From NCBI GenBank assembly GCA_047967505.1, contig CM106540.1: 64,000 nucleotides of DNA; one strand, 5' to 3'. Both the position numbers and the translations under genes were made by a program. This DNA is from Dipteris shenzhenensis (lineage: Eukaryota; Polypodiophyta; Polypodiopsida; Gleicheniales). The notes beneath the pieces were generated by a model. That model searched no databases. It had not been told where the DNA came from and saw nothing but the letters and a program-made list of their open reading frames with translations. This document shows, one piece after another, positions 24,434 through 36,941 of the stretch. Numbering within the stretch: position 1 is the stretch's first letter; each line of letters starts with the position of its first letter.

Positions 24434-25480
24434 GTAAGAAAGAAAACAAAGATTATCATATAACAATCCATGAAGATTAGAAAAATCATAGCCATTCATA
24501 TTACACCTTTTACTTAATAACAACCTATAATGACCTCCTTGTGGGGTTGGTAGTAAAAAAGGCTTGGATAGTATGATCTTTCCGTCACCCCAGAATGAGG
24601 AGGATGACCCTATGGTTCTTGATCCATGAATATGCATTATCAGGTGCTCCTTCTTTCACATCTACATCAAAATTCAACCTGTGCTCGGGAGATAGCCACC
24701 CATACACTGATGAGGAATGTATAGATTCCCAAGAGGAGTGAGCCGTCGATGAGATTTGGTCCTCCCTAGATTGCCAGATCCCATGAGTGAATGGGGGTTT
24801 GAATTCACATTAGATCTCACATGAATCAAAATTTTGAAATCAAGATTTTAAAAAATGGACAAATCGGTCAAATGACTTGATGGGAGATTTTTTAGTCAAA
24901 ATCACTACACTATCGTGTTTTTCTTAGAATTCACCATGTTATCAAGTGCTCAATATTTGTACAGATACTTTTATTCATACAACTTGTATGAACATGTTTA
25001 TCAGTAATAATATAATATTTTCTATATGTGATCACAATTGATGATAATTGGGTTATCTCATGCTTAGCTCTCCAATTGAGAAAAAGAGATTAAAAGATCA
25101 AAGAATGAAGAAATTTTAGATTGCCTTAGTGATCTTAAGGTCTAAAGTAAGATGGAATTTATTTATTTTTTGTTTGAGTATTAAGATCTCTTGTATGAAT
25201 GATGTCTGAGTGTTTGTGCTATATTCTTTTATAAATGAAATTTTGTGTAATATCCTTGCACAATTTAATGTTTATTTATTTTGTGCAATTCTTTCACTTG
25301 CATATGTGAAAGAATGAATGCATTTGAAAAATTCTCATTTTTACACTTGTAACATTGTGAGTGAATATATTATTCTTTCATTTGTGCATGTGAGTGAATG
25401 TTTTAAACAAAATAATTCTTAAAGAGATGTTTCAATAGTCTAAGAGATAGATATTTTAGTGTAGCATGTTGTCCAATACC
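24434..25480. other. AT-rich, no supported gene
   Basis: Repeated AGTGAATG / TTGTGCA words near 25250-25400 suggest eroded simple repeats. No coding frame or RNA gene recognised. Confidence 0.4.
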
Positions 25481-26500
25481 AAGCTCATGGTATCATATAT
25501 GTAATCACTAGGGAACTCTAGGGACCACCTTGTGACTTGCAGTAACACTACTAATTAAACTAATCAAGCTAGTTCAAGCATGACCTGAACTAGCCAAGAA
25601 GTTAAACCAAACTAATTTAACGACTAGTAAAATAAACTAATTTAACCACAAGGAAACACAACAACTTCAACCACCGAGCTTGTCATCAATTATTTTGGTT
25701 GCAAAACATATTTCTATTTATGTTCTATTCAACCACACTAGTTCAGGACAATCACAGGGATGGTTTAGGACAATCACATTAAGTCCAAGCTAGCCCAGTT
25801 TCTGGTATATGACCTGAACCAGCCTGAAAATTAAACTTAAATAATTTACCTACTACAAAACACAATAATTTCATCCAACCACTGGGCTAGTCATTAATTG
25901 TTTCTGTTTGTGTAATATATTTTTGTTTCAACCATGCTAGTTTAGGACAATCACATAACTCATGTTTGACCTGAGCCAACTCAGTGATATTTCCATGATA
26001 TCCCAACCACTTAACTAGTATTTAACTAGGAAACACAACACTAGTTTAGGACAATCACATTAAGTCCAAGCCAGCCCAGTTTAGAAATTAAACAATTAAA
26101 TGATTCCAAAACTCATTCACAGACAACCACTAGGCTGGTGATTCAATGAAATATATTACTATTCAACCACACTGGTCTAGGACAATCACATAACTGGTAT
26201 TTGAACTAAACCATAGGGTGATATATTGCATGATGTTCCAACCACCGAGCAGGTTTAGGACAATCACATTAAGTCCAAGCCAGCCTAGTTTAGAAATTAA
26301 GTTAAAGAAATAAACAAACTTTTTTTTTACCTAAATCAACAGGGTGATATATTGCATGATGATCCAACCATCGAGCTGATTAAGGACAATCACATTAAGT
26401 CCATGCCAGTTGAGTTTAGAAATTAAGTTAAAACAAGTAAACTATTCTAAAATGCATTTACAAACAACCACCGGGCTAGTTTAGGCAACCATTGACCTGC
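25481..26500. repeat. Interspersed array of a GTTTAGGACAATCACAT-type word
   Basis: Seven or more copies of TAGGACAATCACA lie at about 25745, 25764, 25933, 26045, 26174, 26254 and 26384. Several are followed by TTAAGTCCAAGCCAGCC and AGTTTAGAAATTAA. Spacing varies between about 80 and 170 bp and the intervening text also recurs (CAACCACCGGGCTAG, GATATATTGCATGATG). It is an old minisatellite-like array with no coding content. Confidence 0.8.
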
Positions 26501-28290
26501 ACTGTATCAAGCATGTGTATGATGTGCCCATCCCACTACTTGTGTCCCATTTGATATTTGTAGATGTCATTATTATTTAGAGAAACTCTCATATTTTCAT
26601 TCCAGAACATTGTCACTCGATCGATAACTTATGCATTTAGGTTGTCTCTCCTTTTCTTGTGTTCTAATGAAACCTAAAGACTTCTCAGACCAGGATGATC
26701 TTTCATTGATTCCTCTCTATGTCTCAAAAAATTTGGATATACCAGTTGCCCTCAACCAAGTGCAATGTGGCTCAAATTGCTTCAAAATACAAATAGGCCA
26801 AAGGGCAAGCTATCGGGTTTGATGCTATATATTATGATATGCAATGAACTTTGACATGCTAATGAGCCGTATAGCAAGCAAGTGCATGGAAAAAGAACCA
26901 ATACAATATTGTAAATAGTGTTGAATTTATTAAAAGATCTTTGCACATGCATAAATTGCACATTTTCAAATTGTTCCATTCTAGGGTAAATCTAGATACC
27001 AATATTGTAACCGACTATCAATGTTTTAAGACCACCATGCAGTAGTCCCACTAGTTTGGATTCCAAAATTTCAATCCACTTTGGTTTTCAAGAAATCACA
27101 AAGAACATATTGAGCGTGCCCTCGAATGTGTGTGGAAAAATTTAGCACAACATTGGAGGCCCTTGAAACCATACCTTAGGTTCTCAATTAGATGTGTCCT
27201 TAGGTTGAGGACAAGATCACATAGTAGAGCTTTGAATGATATACTTGGTTGCATGTATGTGTAGAATAAACTTTTAATGGTTTTGAATTAATTGTTATAT
27301 CCTATACTCTTCAAGATACATGCTTCAAAAATTTAATGGTTTTCAATTAATTGTTATATCATATATACTCTCCCTATACTCTTTAGGATACATGCTTTAC
27401 CTACAACATAGCACTTGTAATGATTTAATGGTCTCGTTTCAAATATATTCTCCATATTTTTTGGGTCTCATGTTCAATATTAGAATGTGTACTACAACTT
27501 AAAGACAAATTTTTTCAAATTCCGTTGAGCAGTGCAGTATATACAAAAAATGGCCTGAAACTCACAAAAAATGGCTCACCCAAGTAAACAATGACCCCTC
27601 ATGGGTTGTTCATTGTATGCTTTACTTTATTCGTACGAATAAAGCAGAATAAGAAAAACTCACGAGTTTTTCCAATATATGCTTTGCTTTATTCATTCGA
27701 ATAAAAGTGTATTCATACAAATAAGGGTTTACACATATAAATGGGATACAAATAAGTTATTCGTATGATTAAAATATAATAATTTGTTGCATAAGTTTAA
27801 AATAAGAAGTATGCATTTTCTTCTTTTTCCAAATTAAAAAAACATCCAAATTAATGTAACTTACTTTACGTGAGGTCATCACAACTCGTGATCACAAAAG
27901 GAATATTATGATTACATAAATATGTAATCCTTAGGTAAGCTTCATGGACATATAGTGACATCATAAACTTTGTGGGAGAAATATCACCCCGTTCTTCCTT
28001 TCCCAAAGAGCCACGAGCCTTCTCTGTGGATTTTATCTCTTACCCAAGAGCCACAAGCCTTCAGTTTGTGAGCATAAACTCTAGACTCAAGAAGCAAACC
28101 TAAAGAGGAGGTGCTTTACATTGAAAGATGCTAAAGGCCAAGCAAGGGTACATAACTTTTAATCCAAATTGTACATAGTTGCATGTGCAAACCTATGGAT
28201 CAAGCTAAGGACCCTTTTGTGCGAGGTTCGAAGAGGAAAATGTAGTGCACACACTGTTACTCTATCCATGAAACCTTGGGCAAAAACTGG
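26501..28290. other. AT-rich spacer with no supported gene
   Basis: Short direct repeats of TTTAATGGTTTT-AATTAATTGTTATATC at 27275 and 27335, and a TTCGTACGAA palindrome near 27630 within ATTCG/CGAAT-rich text. Nothing coding recognised. Confidence 0.4.
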
Positions 28291-28329
28291 CAAATGCCTG
28301 TGAGAGTATCAAATCCTCGTAAAGTCAAC

Positions 28330-31190
28330 TGAATCACTTGAGACAAAGTCAATGGAAAAGGAACTTGCTAGAAGACCAAAGCATTACGGGCATGCCAAAT
28401 TCGAGACATTGTGATTGCTCGAAGCAAACTCCGAAGCGTATATTGAATCTCCATAAGGCAACCCTAATCACCAAGAAGCATGACCTTCGACCGAGGTTGA
28501 ATGAACATGTGTTTTTGAGCTAACCAGTGCAACAAGGAACTTTAAGACAGCTCCAAAACAAGTGAAAGTGGTATTCCACAGCCACCTTACTGAGAGGGCA
28601 AAGGGTAGAAACTCGCGTGTAGCATTTGCTAAGCTGATCACGTGTGGAAAACTTTGAGACCAACAAACGCCATAGCATAAAATTAAGACGGGCCGAAAAG
28701 GTAGAGGCCCAAATGCGATGTAATCTCATAGTTTAAATGGGAAGGGAGTCTCTTGGAGCATAAGATCGCCCTGCCACCATAACAGCCTCAGCCACACCGC
28801 GGACAGAAATCTGAAAGGGAAAACCTAATGGATTGCTTACCACAGCCATCAACCCACCCACGAAGATCATGGGAGATGACCAGGTGCCCGCCGCTCGTTG
28901 GCCAATCAAGAAACCGCTTTGTAACAAAGTCAATAGGAAACCAACACAGAGCTACAGAGTCCCACAAATTGGACCACGTAGCCAACCTCCGCTGGTACAG
29001 ACGCTTAGACAATCGTGGACTGATCGTGACAGGAGGAATACCATTAGGGAAAGGAGCCAAATTAATCCAAATATTCAATGCCAACGAAGAGTCACCTGCC
29101 ATGCGCGTTGTACCATGCCAGTGACACGAACCAAAACTTTTCTTCCACACAGCAACCAATCCTGAAAGAAGAGGTGATTCTAGGAAACGCAAATGGAAAG
29201 GGCAAGCCAGTATCTCCTACCAAGAACCATAATAGCCTAGAGCACCTCCAAATTGAATCCAGTATCGACCAAGGATTGCCCATGGTTGGCTAGAATGTAA
29301 TCGGAGAAGCCATTAGCTGCAAAGCCTGTGACTCTTGTCAATGGCAGCTGGAAACCCAAGCCCTCCTTGCGAACGGGGCGTTGATGCAAAGAGCCAAGAG
29401 AATGCATGCCACCTTTCAGCCCATAAGAAATCTCGAGTCAACCAATCCAAGCGAGCCAAGCAAGCATTAGAGAAGGGCAATACAGAACATACAAAAACCA
29501 GCCAAGGAAGCAATATGTGTTGAAGAGCAGTAGCTCTACCCAACCAAGAAAGTCGCTTATCCTTCCACCTTGTGGAATTTAACTAAAATCTTATTATATA
29601 ACCATTCGAGTTGCTGAGCAAGCGTGACACCGCAACCAGTTGGACATCCCAGATAGCATTGAACAGTTCGCGGACGAATGATAGAAAAACCAAAAGAGTG
29701 CACCTACGGCGGAATGGGGTCCCAAGAGAGCCACATGAGAGTGGTTTTCCCAACGTTCACTTTCGAAATCAGACAGAGCTGCAACCTGAGAATAAATCTC
29801 CATGAATTGATTAAGATTACTTCTAGAAAATTTGTGTCATCGTCCGCGAACATTTGGGAGGAGAACGAAGAATGATCCGGTAAAATCAACCCGTGCAACG
29901 AACCAGCAGACAGATGAAAATCAAGTTGTCGTAGAAGCAGCTCAGTGACAATTGCAAATAAAAGAGGCGCCAAAGGACAGCCCTGACGAACAGAGCGTCG
30001 AAGCTGGAAAGGTTGGCAATGATAACCATTAATTGCTACAGTAGATGAGGCATTTGTAAAGAGTTCCTCATGCTGCAGAAGCCATCACCGAAGCCTAATT
30101 TCTTCATCACCCGCAGCATGAAAGACCAACTAACACGATCATAGGCCTTCTCCAAATCCAGATTGAGAAGGACAAAGGGGCGATTCTGAGTGACAGAGAA
30201 ATCGATGGCCAACATCACGTTGAGAATTGCTTCGTGTATGATGTGGCCATGAAGGAAGTCATAATGCCTAGGATGGCGCATATAAAATTATGGCCAAAGC
30301 TTTAGCCTTACGAGTCAAATTTGTTCTTTCATGAGATCTGCATTTAACATAGTGAGAGAGCGCCAATCAGAAGGCGACAATCGATTACCAGATTTAGGAA
30401 TTGATTTAATGAGTACAGCATTGATAGACTCAAGCAGTTCACCACAGCACAACAATGGTTATGCAGACGTGTAAGATCGCCTCCACATACTGACCAATAA
30501 AATTGATACAAATCAATAAGGATACCGTCCGGACCAGGGGCCTTTTCACGAGTCATAGAAGAAACAACAAATCTAAGTTCCGGCTCAGTAAACGGCTGTT
30601 GGAGAAGATCCCTCTCATAATCCTAAACAACCGCAGTGATAGGGTCAAGCTCCTCATGGCCCAGTAGAGCAGGGGGGGAGATGTACCAACTATGGACGAA
30701 AGGTGTGCTTGCATAAGAGCGGCAATCGTCGGATCGCCCTGAACCTGTGTACCATCATAATCCCGTAAAATAGTGATGGAATCCTTGACACGCTTGTCAC
30801 GAACCCTGTTTAAAAAAATAATTTGAAGGCCGATCCCCAATCTCCAGCCAATGAAGACCTGCATGAAGGCGGGCAGCAGCCAAGCGTGCATGCTTCAAGG
30901 CTCGGATATGAGATTCTAGTGTTTGGAGAAGAGGGGTCACCAGGGTCAACTTGAAGTGCAGCCAAAAGGGGGCGGGAAGCTGTGCATCATACAGATGCTG
31001 AAAGGAAGCACGACGATGCCCATGAGCCTTAGAAACTGAATTGAGATTCTGAAGAGCACCGGATCGGAGAGGTAATAACCGAAGCGTCCTTCTAAGCGGT
31101 AGCAATATCACCAAAAAAAGAGAGATTCATTTTAAAAGGAGGTTGACCAAAGGAAGGATGAGGATCAATCCACCAAGCCAATGTTCATAC
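28330..31190 (-). pseudogene. LINE (L1-type) retrotransposon, 5'-truncated: reverse transcriptase plus zf-RVT
   Basis: On the reverse strand, from 31190 downwards, pieces of a plant L1-type ORF2 follow in order. A pre-RT region ends in LHWLEIGDRPSNYFFK. RT motifs follow: EKAPGPDGI (about 30530), LNLDLEKAYDRVSW (about 30150) and the catalytic FADDD (about 29855). A thumb/linker region spans 29.0-29.5 kb, and the C-terminal zf-RVT type segment has FMLWRLLVSKFSTRDQL, CPLS and HLFWSC (28520-28729). The enzyme primes cDNA on nicked chromosomal DNA. Several frameshifts and stops separate the pieces. The endonuclease domain and ORF1 are absent upstream, the usual result of incomplete LINE insertion, or a break caused by the neighbouring Helentron at 31.2 kb. 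Confidence 0.9.
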
Positions 31191-31303
31191 AAACCTGCAA
31201 ACTATATACAATGAACCTATAACATTTTCATTTTCACTTGCAAAGAATATTTTCTCAATTTTGTAAAATCTACAAAATTTTAGGCAATTTAGTTATATTT
31301 TAG

Positions 31304-31870
31304 CTAAAAGGTCGGCAAATTCTGAGGAAAAACCTTCAAAATTTGAAACCCCAAGTTTTGTGATTTATTGAGAAAAATGTTTTCTGTGAACACTTCACCA
31401 AGCCTTGTGAGAAATGTAGATTCTGTCCAGATTGTAGTCGATGTTGAAGTCATCGAGAATAGTTGTGATTGCATTTGTGTCCAATGTAAAAGGACATTCA
31501 ACATTTCAATCAATGTTCTAGTTGGAGTTTTTGGGTGCTTGTATACATTGATTATTGCAAAGGTGTTTCCGAATTTGTCATAGAATGTTGTGAGAAGTGC
31601 TTGGCTTTTTTGATCAACAATTGATTTGGTGGCTTCTAGCACAATTTTGTTTATGTAGCATGTTGTTATTCCAGCTTGAGATATATCTTTTATTGAGTTG
31701 AATTTCGGAAGTTTATGTTGGATGGAATTGCTTGTGTGTAGCTCTTGGAGGCACAAAATAGTTGCACTGAGTAGGCTTTTATCTGCAATGATGTCTGCCA
31801 TGTGAGTGTCGAGTGATCTTGTATTTAAGGATTGTATTGTGAAGCGATCTAAGTGTTGTTTGTTGAAGTT
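31304..31870 (-). pseudogene. EEP (AP-endonuclease-like) domain fused to the Helentron helicase
   Basis: The 230-residue open frame at 31304-31996 begins with the last helicase block (EMDRLRTSRQWMPKQ). It runs straight into an EEP fold: IQSLNTRSLDTHMADIIAD (conserved Asn near the start), ATILCLQELHT (the catalytic Glu of LQE), then AIINVYKHP (the conserved Asn-x-Tyr). The next motif, DDFNID (GDFN-type), is present at about 31435-31455 but in a neighbouring frame, so one indel interrupts it. The final His motif is not recognised and the end is eroded. EEP enzymes nick DNA; in Helentrons the domain is presumed to aid integration. The direct in-frame fusion makes a chance neighbour unlikely. Confidence 0.75.
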
Positions 31871-34800
31871 CATTTGCTTTGGCATCCATTGACGTGATGT
31901 TCTCAAGCGATCCATCTCATGCAGAATGATTTTGTCCACCTTTATGTGTTTACCTTCCAACTTGTTTAAAAGGTACAGATTCTCTGGATCTCTCACTCGT
32001 GATAGCGTGTGTAGACAAGGCCATGGGATTTGATGTTGGAGGGGTCAAACGTTACTACATCCATTGTTAGCCCTTGAGAACGATGTATTGTTCTTGTAGC
32101 AACTGGTTGAATAGGAAACTACACTCATGTAATAGTGTTGAGTTTGTTTTTCCCGACTTGAATTCTCTTGTGATCTGGTGAATTGGAGTCCAATTGGATG
32201 GGATGTTGTTTTTGTAAAGTTTTATGTTTTCAAGTTGAGTTTATTTTCCTGTGTTAGGATTATTGAAAAGGATCCACACACAAGGTGGGAACTCTTGAAT
32301 GTTTGCATCTTTGAAAATTCCATCTGCACCATTTACAGGCCATCCAATATGTCTAAGTTATTTGAGCAAAGCTCGACTATCATATCTTTTTTCAAGTGCA
32401 ATGCTTTGTGTAATCCAGCTATGTTTTTAGAGTTGTTCGAGATAGTTAGTGTTTTGCTGCATGTTCTGTGCCTCTTATCTATGACAAGCAGAACATGTTC
32501 ATCACCTTGCAACAAATGGAAAATTTCTTCATTGTGAATATCTTTTGCATTGTTGGTGTAGAACAAGTGTGGTATTGTTTTTCTGTCCAATGGGGTTCTG
32601 AAGTACGCATTGTTTAAGTACAAGATATCGTTTTCTATGTGTTCAGCACATCTAATTTTGTTGAGGACGTTGAGATATTGAAGGTTGGTTTGTCGCATTG
32701 GACTGTGCAATTCATATTGGTTGACATTACTCTCCCAATATGATGCCAACGAAGATGTAGTATTGGAATTGTTCACAAATCTCCATGAGTCTTTTGTTGG
32801 GCTTGCTTGGCACAAGTCTCCACACAAGAGTACATCGACACCACCAAAAGGTTGTGAGTGGTTGTGTTTGATCTCTCTTAGACGCATGTCTACTACCACA
32901 AGAGTGCTGTGTCTAAGTAGCAAAATTTCATCGATTGTAATTAGTTGCAAGTCTTGGTAGAGAAGAGATAGCTCTTGAAGCTTTTCAGCTGATAAGCTTG
33001 TGTAGTGGCTTGTCATGAGTGGTAACTGCAAGGCCGAGTGAAGTGTTGGGGCCACCGATGTTGAATGCTGATTTTCTTGTATAGGCTAGAAGAAGAACCT
33101 TTGGGAGTTCAATGTTGGAAGATCGTTTGTGTGAATAATGTCGCAACAGAGCTTGCACAATGGCTAGCAAGGTGAATGTTTTCCCAATTCCTGCATTTTA
33201 GTGAGGAAAATGTCGAGTTTCTCCTATTAATCAATTCTTTTTCTTAACATTATGTCATCTAAAAGCAAGCATTGTTCTCAGTTCATTTGTCTAATTGTGT
33301 TGTAGATTCTTGGTTCGAAAGTATTTTAGAATTTTTCGAAGAATTGGTTAGGAATTGGTTTGTTCTTATTTGCTTTAGCATGTCAAGTGCGAGGTCGTAT
33401 TTTTCAGGATGCTGAATGTCAGTGCTTGTCTTTGTTGTGCTAGAAGTATTATTTGTAGTAGAAGAGGATGAGTTTTTCTTGGGAATGAGCTTGTTAAACT
33501 TGTTTCTTTGTGTGTCAATTATATGCTTGTACTCCATGTACAAATCATGCCATGTTTGGTCAGTTCCTTGTAGAGTAGGCTCTTTGTTGTGAAAAGGTAG
33601 GAAAAGAGTGCACAACTCCCTGAAATAGTTTTCTGGATCCTTGTGCTCGTTGTAGTTGTTGAATCTAATGATTTTTTGCTATTTTCTCTGTCTTGCTCTA
33701 TTGTCGTTGATTGTGTATTCACTAACAAATTCAGCCAAACAAATAGAACCAAGAGTTGTTTCATGCTTGCAATATTTTGCAATGATGTCATCAAAAAAGA
33801 TCTCAGTATTGTCAGGATGCATCTTTTCCAATTGTGCTCTTCTTTTTAGTAGAAGTGTTCTGTTCTCTGCAATGTTTGTATTGATGTATTGAAATTGTCT
33901 GGTGGAACTAGTTAGCGGCAACGACAATGCCAAGTATGCTCCTTGTTGTGAGCTTATGTGTTGTGTATTGAGAATAGCATCACCAACTTTTTTGATTCGT
34001 TCATTGGGTGGGGCTTTTGAGGCAATGCTTTCATTGTACGCTACCTTGACTGCATCTGATGTTTCCTTGTCTATTTTTATGGTGTATGATGTGCAATATG
34101 ATGCTGCTCCATGTGGGTTTAGGATAAATTGAATGTCTGTATTTGTGCACCATAGCTTTGAAATTGTAGGGTTGAAGTTGTTAGTGAAAATGTTAGACTT
34201 AGGACTTCTTCTAAGAAACAAGGTAGGTTGAGAGATTGTTGATTGCAAAGTTTTGATATATTCATTCTTTGTTAGGCAAATCGCTTGAAAAAAAATTTAG
34301 TGGGTCATCTCGGGTGTTCTCTCATCCTCTAGAGTTAACTTTATGCATTACATGTTTTGTTTTAAGGTATTTGATTTATGTTCTTCTTCTAGGGGGGATA
34401 GTATAGTTGTTTTTTGCATTGGTGCTCTTGGGAAGCCAAATCTACATTTTCTCTTCTTCTTGAAGCATGTTTTTTTGTGCTTGTGTGTTTGAATCTCACT
34501 TTGCTGAAGTGGAAACAATGAGATGTCTGCTGAGATATATTTGTCCACAAATGATTCTATGTCATTGTTTGATGCTATTCCAGAGATAGGGGCATCTTCA
34601 ATCCATATAAGCCCATGATCATGTTGGCTTCCTCTATGTTGGAATTCTGTAACGAAGAAAAGATCTTTTATCTTCCCCATGATAGTGGCATCCTTACGCA
34701 ATAATGTTTTTAGACATTGGAACTTATGAGCGTAGTATTGGGCAATTGTTATCAGATCAAGGCAGATGAGATTGCCGCAACATTGCAAATACATTTTTCT

Positions 34801-36112
34801 TTAATTGGTACTTGTAATCAATAGAGCTACGTAGATGTGTGAAGTCCCTATATCCTATGTTGGAGTGCAACAACTTCTTTATGTTTGTGTCAAGTAGAGT
34901 ATCCTTTACTTTCAACGTTTGCCCCTTGTTTTTCCCTTTTCGCATTCAAACCCATGTAGAGGAAAGGACTTGTTGCACTAGTATTTTCATTGTTTGGAAG
35001 AAAATGTTTTCTATGTATAGAGCAAATTGTCGATCAACATTGATGAGTTCCCACTTTGCAATATCTTGATAAGACGTGCATTTAGGAAGGTTGTATTGTC
35101 TTTCATTACCATAGAAAAGTTTAGGAAATGCTAATTCCTCACAATAATTGTCTTTGAAAATGCTCAAAGGAGAGTAACCTTCAGATGGAGCAACTACAAT
35201 AGTATGGTCCTCAAAATCCGCTACTTGTTGGCTATTGTAAATTCCATGAACTAATGTGTCAGTTACTGGTTGGTCAGCATCATCTAGATTTTGTAGTATG
35301 GTGTCTTCACGATGGAGTTCTTTCTCTTATTCTTGTATCATACCAATGTGCATTTCCCACAATAGATTTATGTTGACTTTGAATAACTTGTACAATGGAG
35401 AATACAACATGTCTTTTAGGGCAAGCATTATCATTATAGGTCGAACAATGCCACTCCTGTAACTATGCTTATAAGAAAGCTTTCGTTTAATAGCCACAGC
35501 AACAGTATCTTGTTCGCTTAGAAACCTAGGGAGAAGATGCTGTGCTCTTTCCACATTTGCAAAGACATTCACAATGCTACCGTGGAGTCCATATTGCCCA
35601 TCATATGATAATTCTCTATTTTGTGCAAATGGTATTCTAATGGAGATCAAACGTGCTTCTACGTTGTTCAATGCTAATGTGTAGTACTTTGTTTGAGACA
35701 TTTTCATGTTCTTTTTAGAAAACAAAGGAATTTTCATTTGTTTCACTTGTTTGGAGCAAATAGAACATAATAACTTTTTTGAGGATCAATGTTTGATACT
35801 TTGATTTCATTTGATTCAAGAAATATGGCCATTGATGGGGTCAATTTGTTCAATGCTCGGCAAAATTTTAGTGAGCCACAAGAGACACAAGCAAAAATTG
35901 GAGTGTCCTTAATCCTTTCCTCATATTTTGCCTACAATGACAAATATTTCCTCTTTCTCTTTTTGGTGTGTGCTTTCTCTTGTGGTATTTGTGCCCACAA
36001 ACTTTGAATTTTTGTTGCTTGCGTTGTTGTAATTTGGGCTATAAAATTGCTTGAAGAAGGAACTTGATTGACATTGAATGTTGTTCTTCTCATTTTGTAT
36101 ATTTTGTTTATT
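31870..36112 (-). pseudogene. Helentron Rep/helicase polyprotein, decayed
   Basis: Reverse-strand order: 36050-35800 encodes a segment with FACVSCGSLKFCRALN. 35746-35327 has GQYGLHGSIVNVF and HLLPRFLSE (DUF6570-like). 34794-34348 holds the Rep nuclease with the HUH-type motif HRGSQHDHGLIW. 34248-33679 has PHGAASYCTSY and ISSQQGAYLALSLPL. 33680-33590 has DPENYFRELCTLFLPF. The helicase starts with Walker A (AGIGKTFTLLA, about 33205-33165), then LITIDEI, FGGVDVLLCGDLCQASP, DGLVNGADG, ATRTIHRSQGLT and finally VRDPENLYLLN (about 31985). Rep nicks and joins one strand; the helicase unwinds. Only a few stops (TGA, TAA and TAG, including one at a probable Arg codon) and some frameshifts break it, so decay is moderate. 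Confidence 0.85.
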
Positions 36113-36130
36113 GTGCTTTGTGATTTTTTA

Positions 36131-36648
36131 CCTATCTTCACAGGGTCTGGGCTTTACCTAAAGGGAGGCTAGCAAGGGTGGCACCAGAATCATCTATATG
36201 ACTAGTTGAGAGTGGGGTTCGCATGGCCTGGTATGCATGCATTTGCAGATGGTTTGATAGGCAAGCCATTTAGATGGATTGCCTCCCCCCCTTTTCTAGT
36301 ACAACTTAGATGCTCATGATCCCTTGGTCCCATGAGATGAGATCAACCATATTATATGGTTGGACCTACTCCAACTTTATACATCACAAAGTAACACAGT
36401 ATTAGATAAAGTGGGACAAAAGTTGCATTTTGGGAATTTGGAAATTGGGTGGATTTCATTAAAATTGGGAAAGGCTTCATTAAATTTGGGAAAATTTCCA
36501 TTGATTGTGGGAATTTTACCAATATCGAATAAGCTAATATTTGGAATTCCAATGATTATGAAAAACTTCATTGGTTGTGAAACAGTTCATTGCGTATAAA
36601 AACCGGAACAAAGCATTTGTGGCAGAGTTTGAAAATCATGTATTTGGT
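36131..36648. other. Spacer between Helentron and DUF7869-like gene
   Basis: 36360-36590 repeats TTGGGAAAA / ATTGGGTGG-type words and gives overlapping short open frames on both strands; no domain recognised. Confidence 0.35.
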
Positions 36649-36733
36649 GGTGTTAATAAACACCGTCTAGGGACAACATGTATATTTTACTTGAGGTGTT
36701 AATAAACACCAGTTGGTGGTGTTAACAAACACC
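36649..36733. repeat. Three perfect 6-bp-stem hairpins, GGTGTT-loop-AACACC
   Basis: GGTGTTAATAAACACC occurs at 36649-36664 and 36695-36710, and GGTGTTAACAAACACC at 36718-36733. Each has a 6-bp stem and 4-base loop. They lie about 200 bp beyond the 3' end of the DUF7869-like gene, where element termini might be expected. Confidence 0.8.
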
Positions 36734-36941
36734 ATGCATAGTGAGTTCCATAGAAACAAAGCAGTTGTTGGTGAAGGTCAGCTTCTGAAAATTGTCATAT
36801 TAATAATATGCAAATACCCATTGACAAGATAACAACAATCGAGAAACATCACATGAGAACACACCTTACAATGGAAGTTTGGGAGATTAAGAGGGAGAAA
36901 ATCGACACCATTTTCTATGCTCTGATACCAAGCAAGCTCTC

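Larger units (their letters stand above)
31200..36130 (-). mobile_element. Helentron/Helitron2-type rolling-circle transposon (boundaries approximate)
   Basis: About 5 kb of reverse-strand coding relics: an N-terminal Cys-containing segment, the DUF6570-like region, the HUH Rep nuclease, a PIF1-like helicase and, fused after it, an endonuclease/exonuclease/phosphatase (EEP) domain. A Rep-helicase-endonuclease order is known for Helentrons and differs from canonical plant Helitrons, which lack the endonuclease. I did not identify the element ends (5' TC or 3' CTRR with hairpin, or Helentron-type terminal inverted repeats), so limits follow coding content. It adjoins the truncated LINE at 31.19 kb. 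Confidence 0.75.

Noticed and set aside
21880-26500. CRISPR-like repeat-spacer appearance
   Set aside because: Units are diverged, spacing is irregular and the genome is clearly eukaryotic; these are plant minisatellites.
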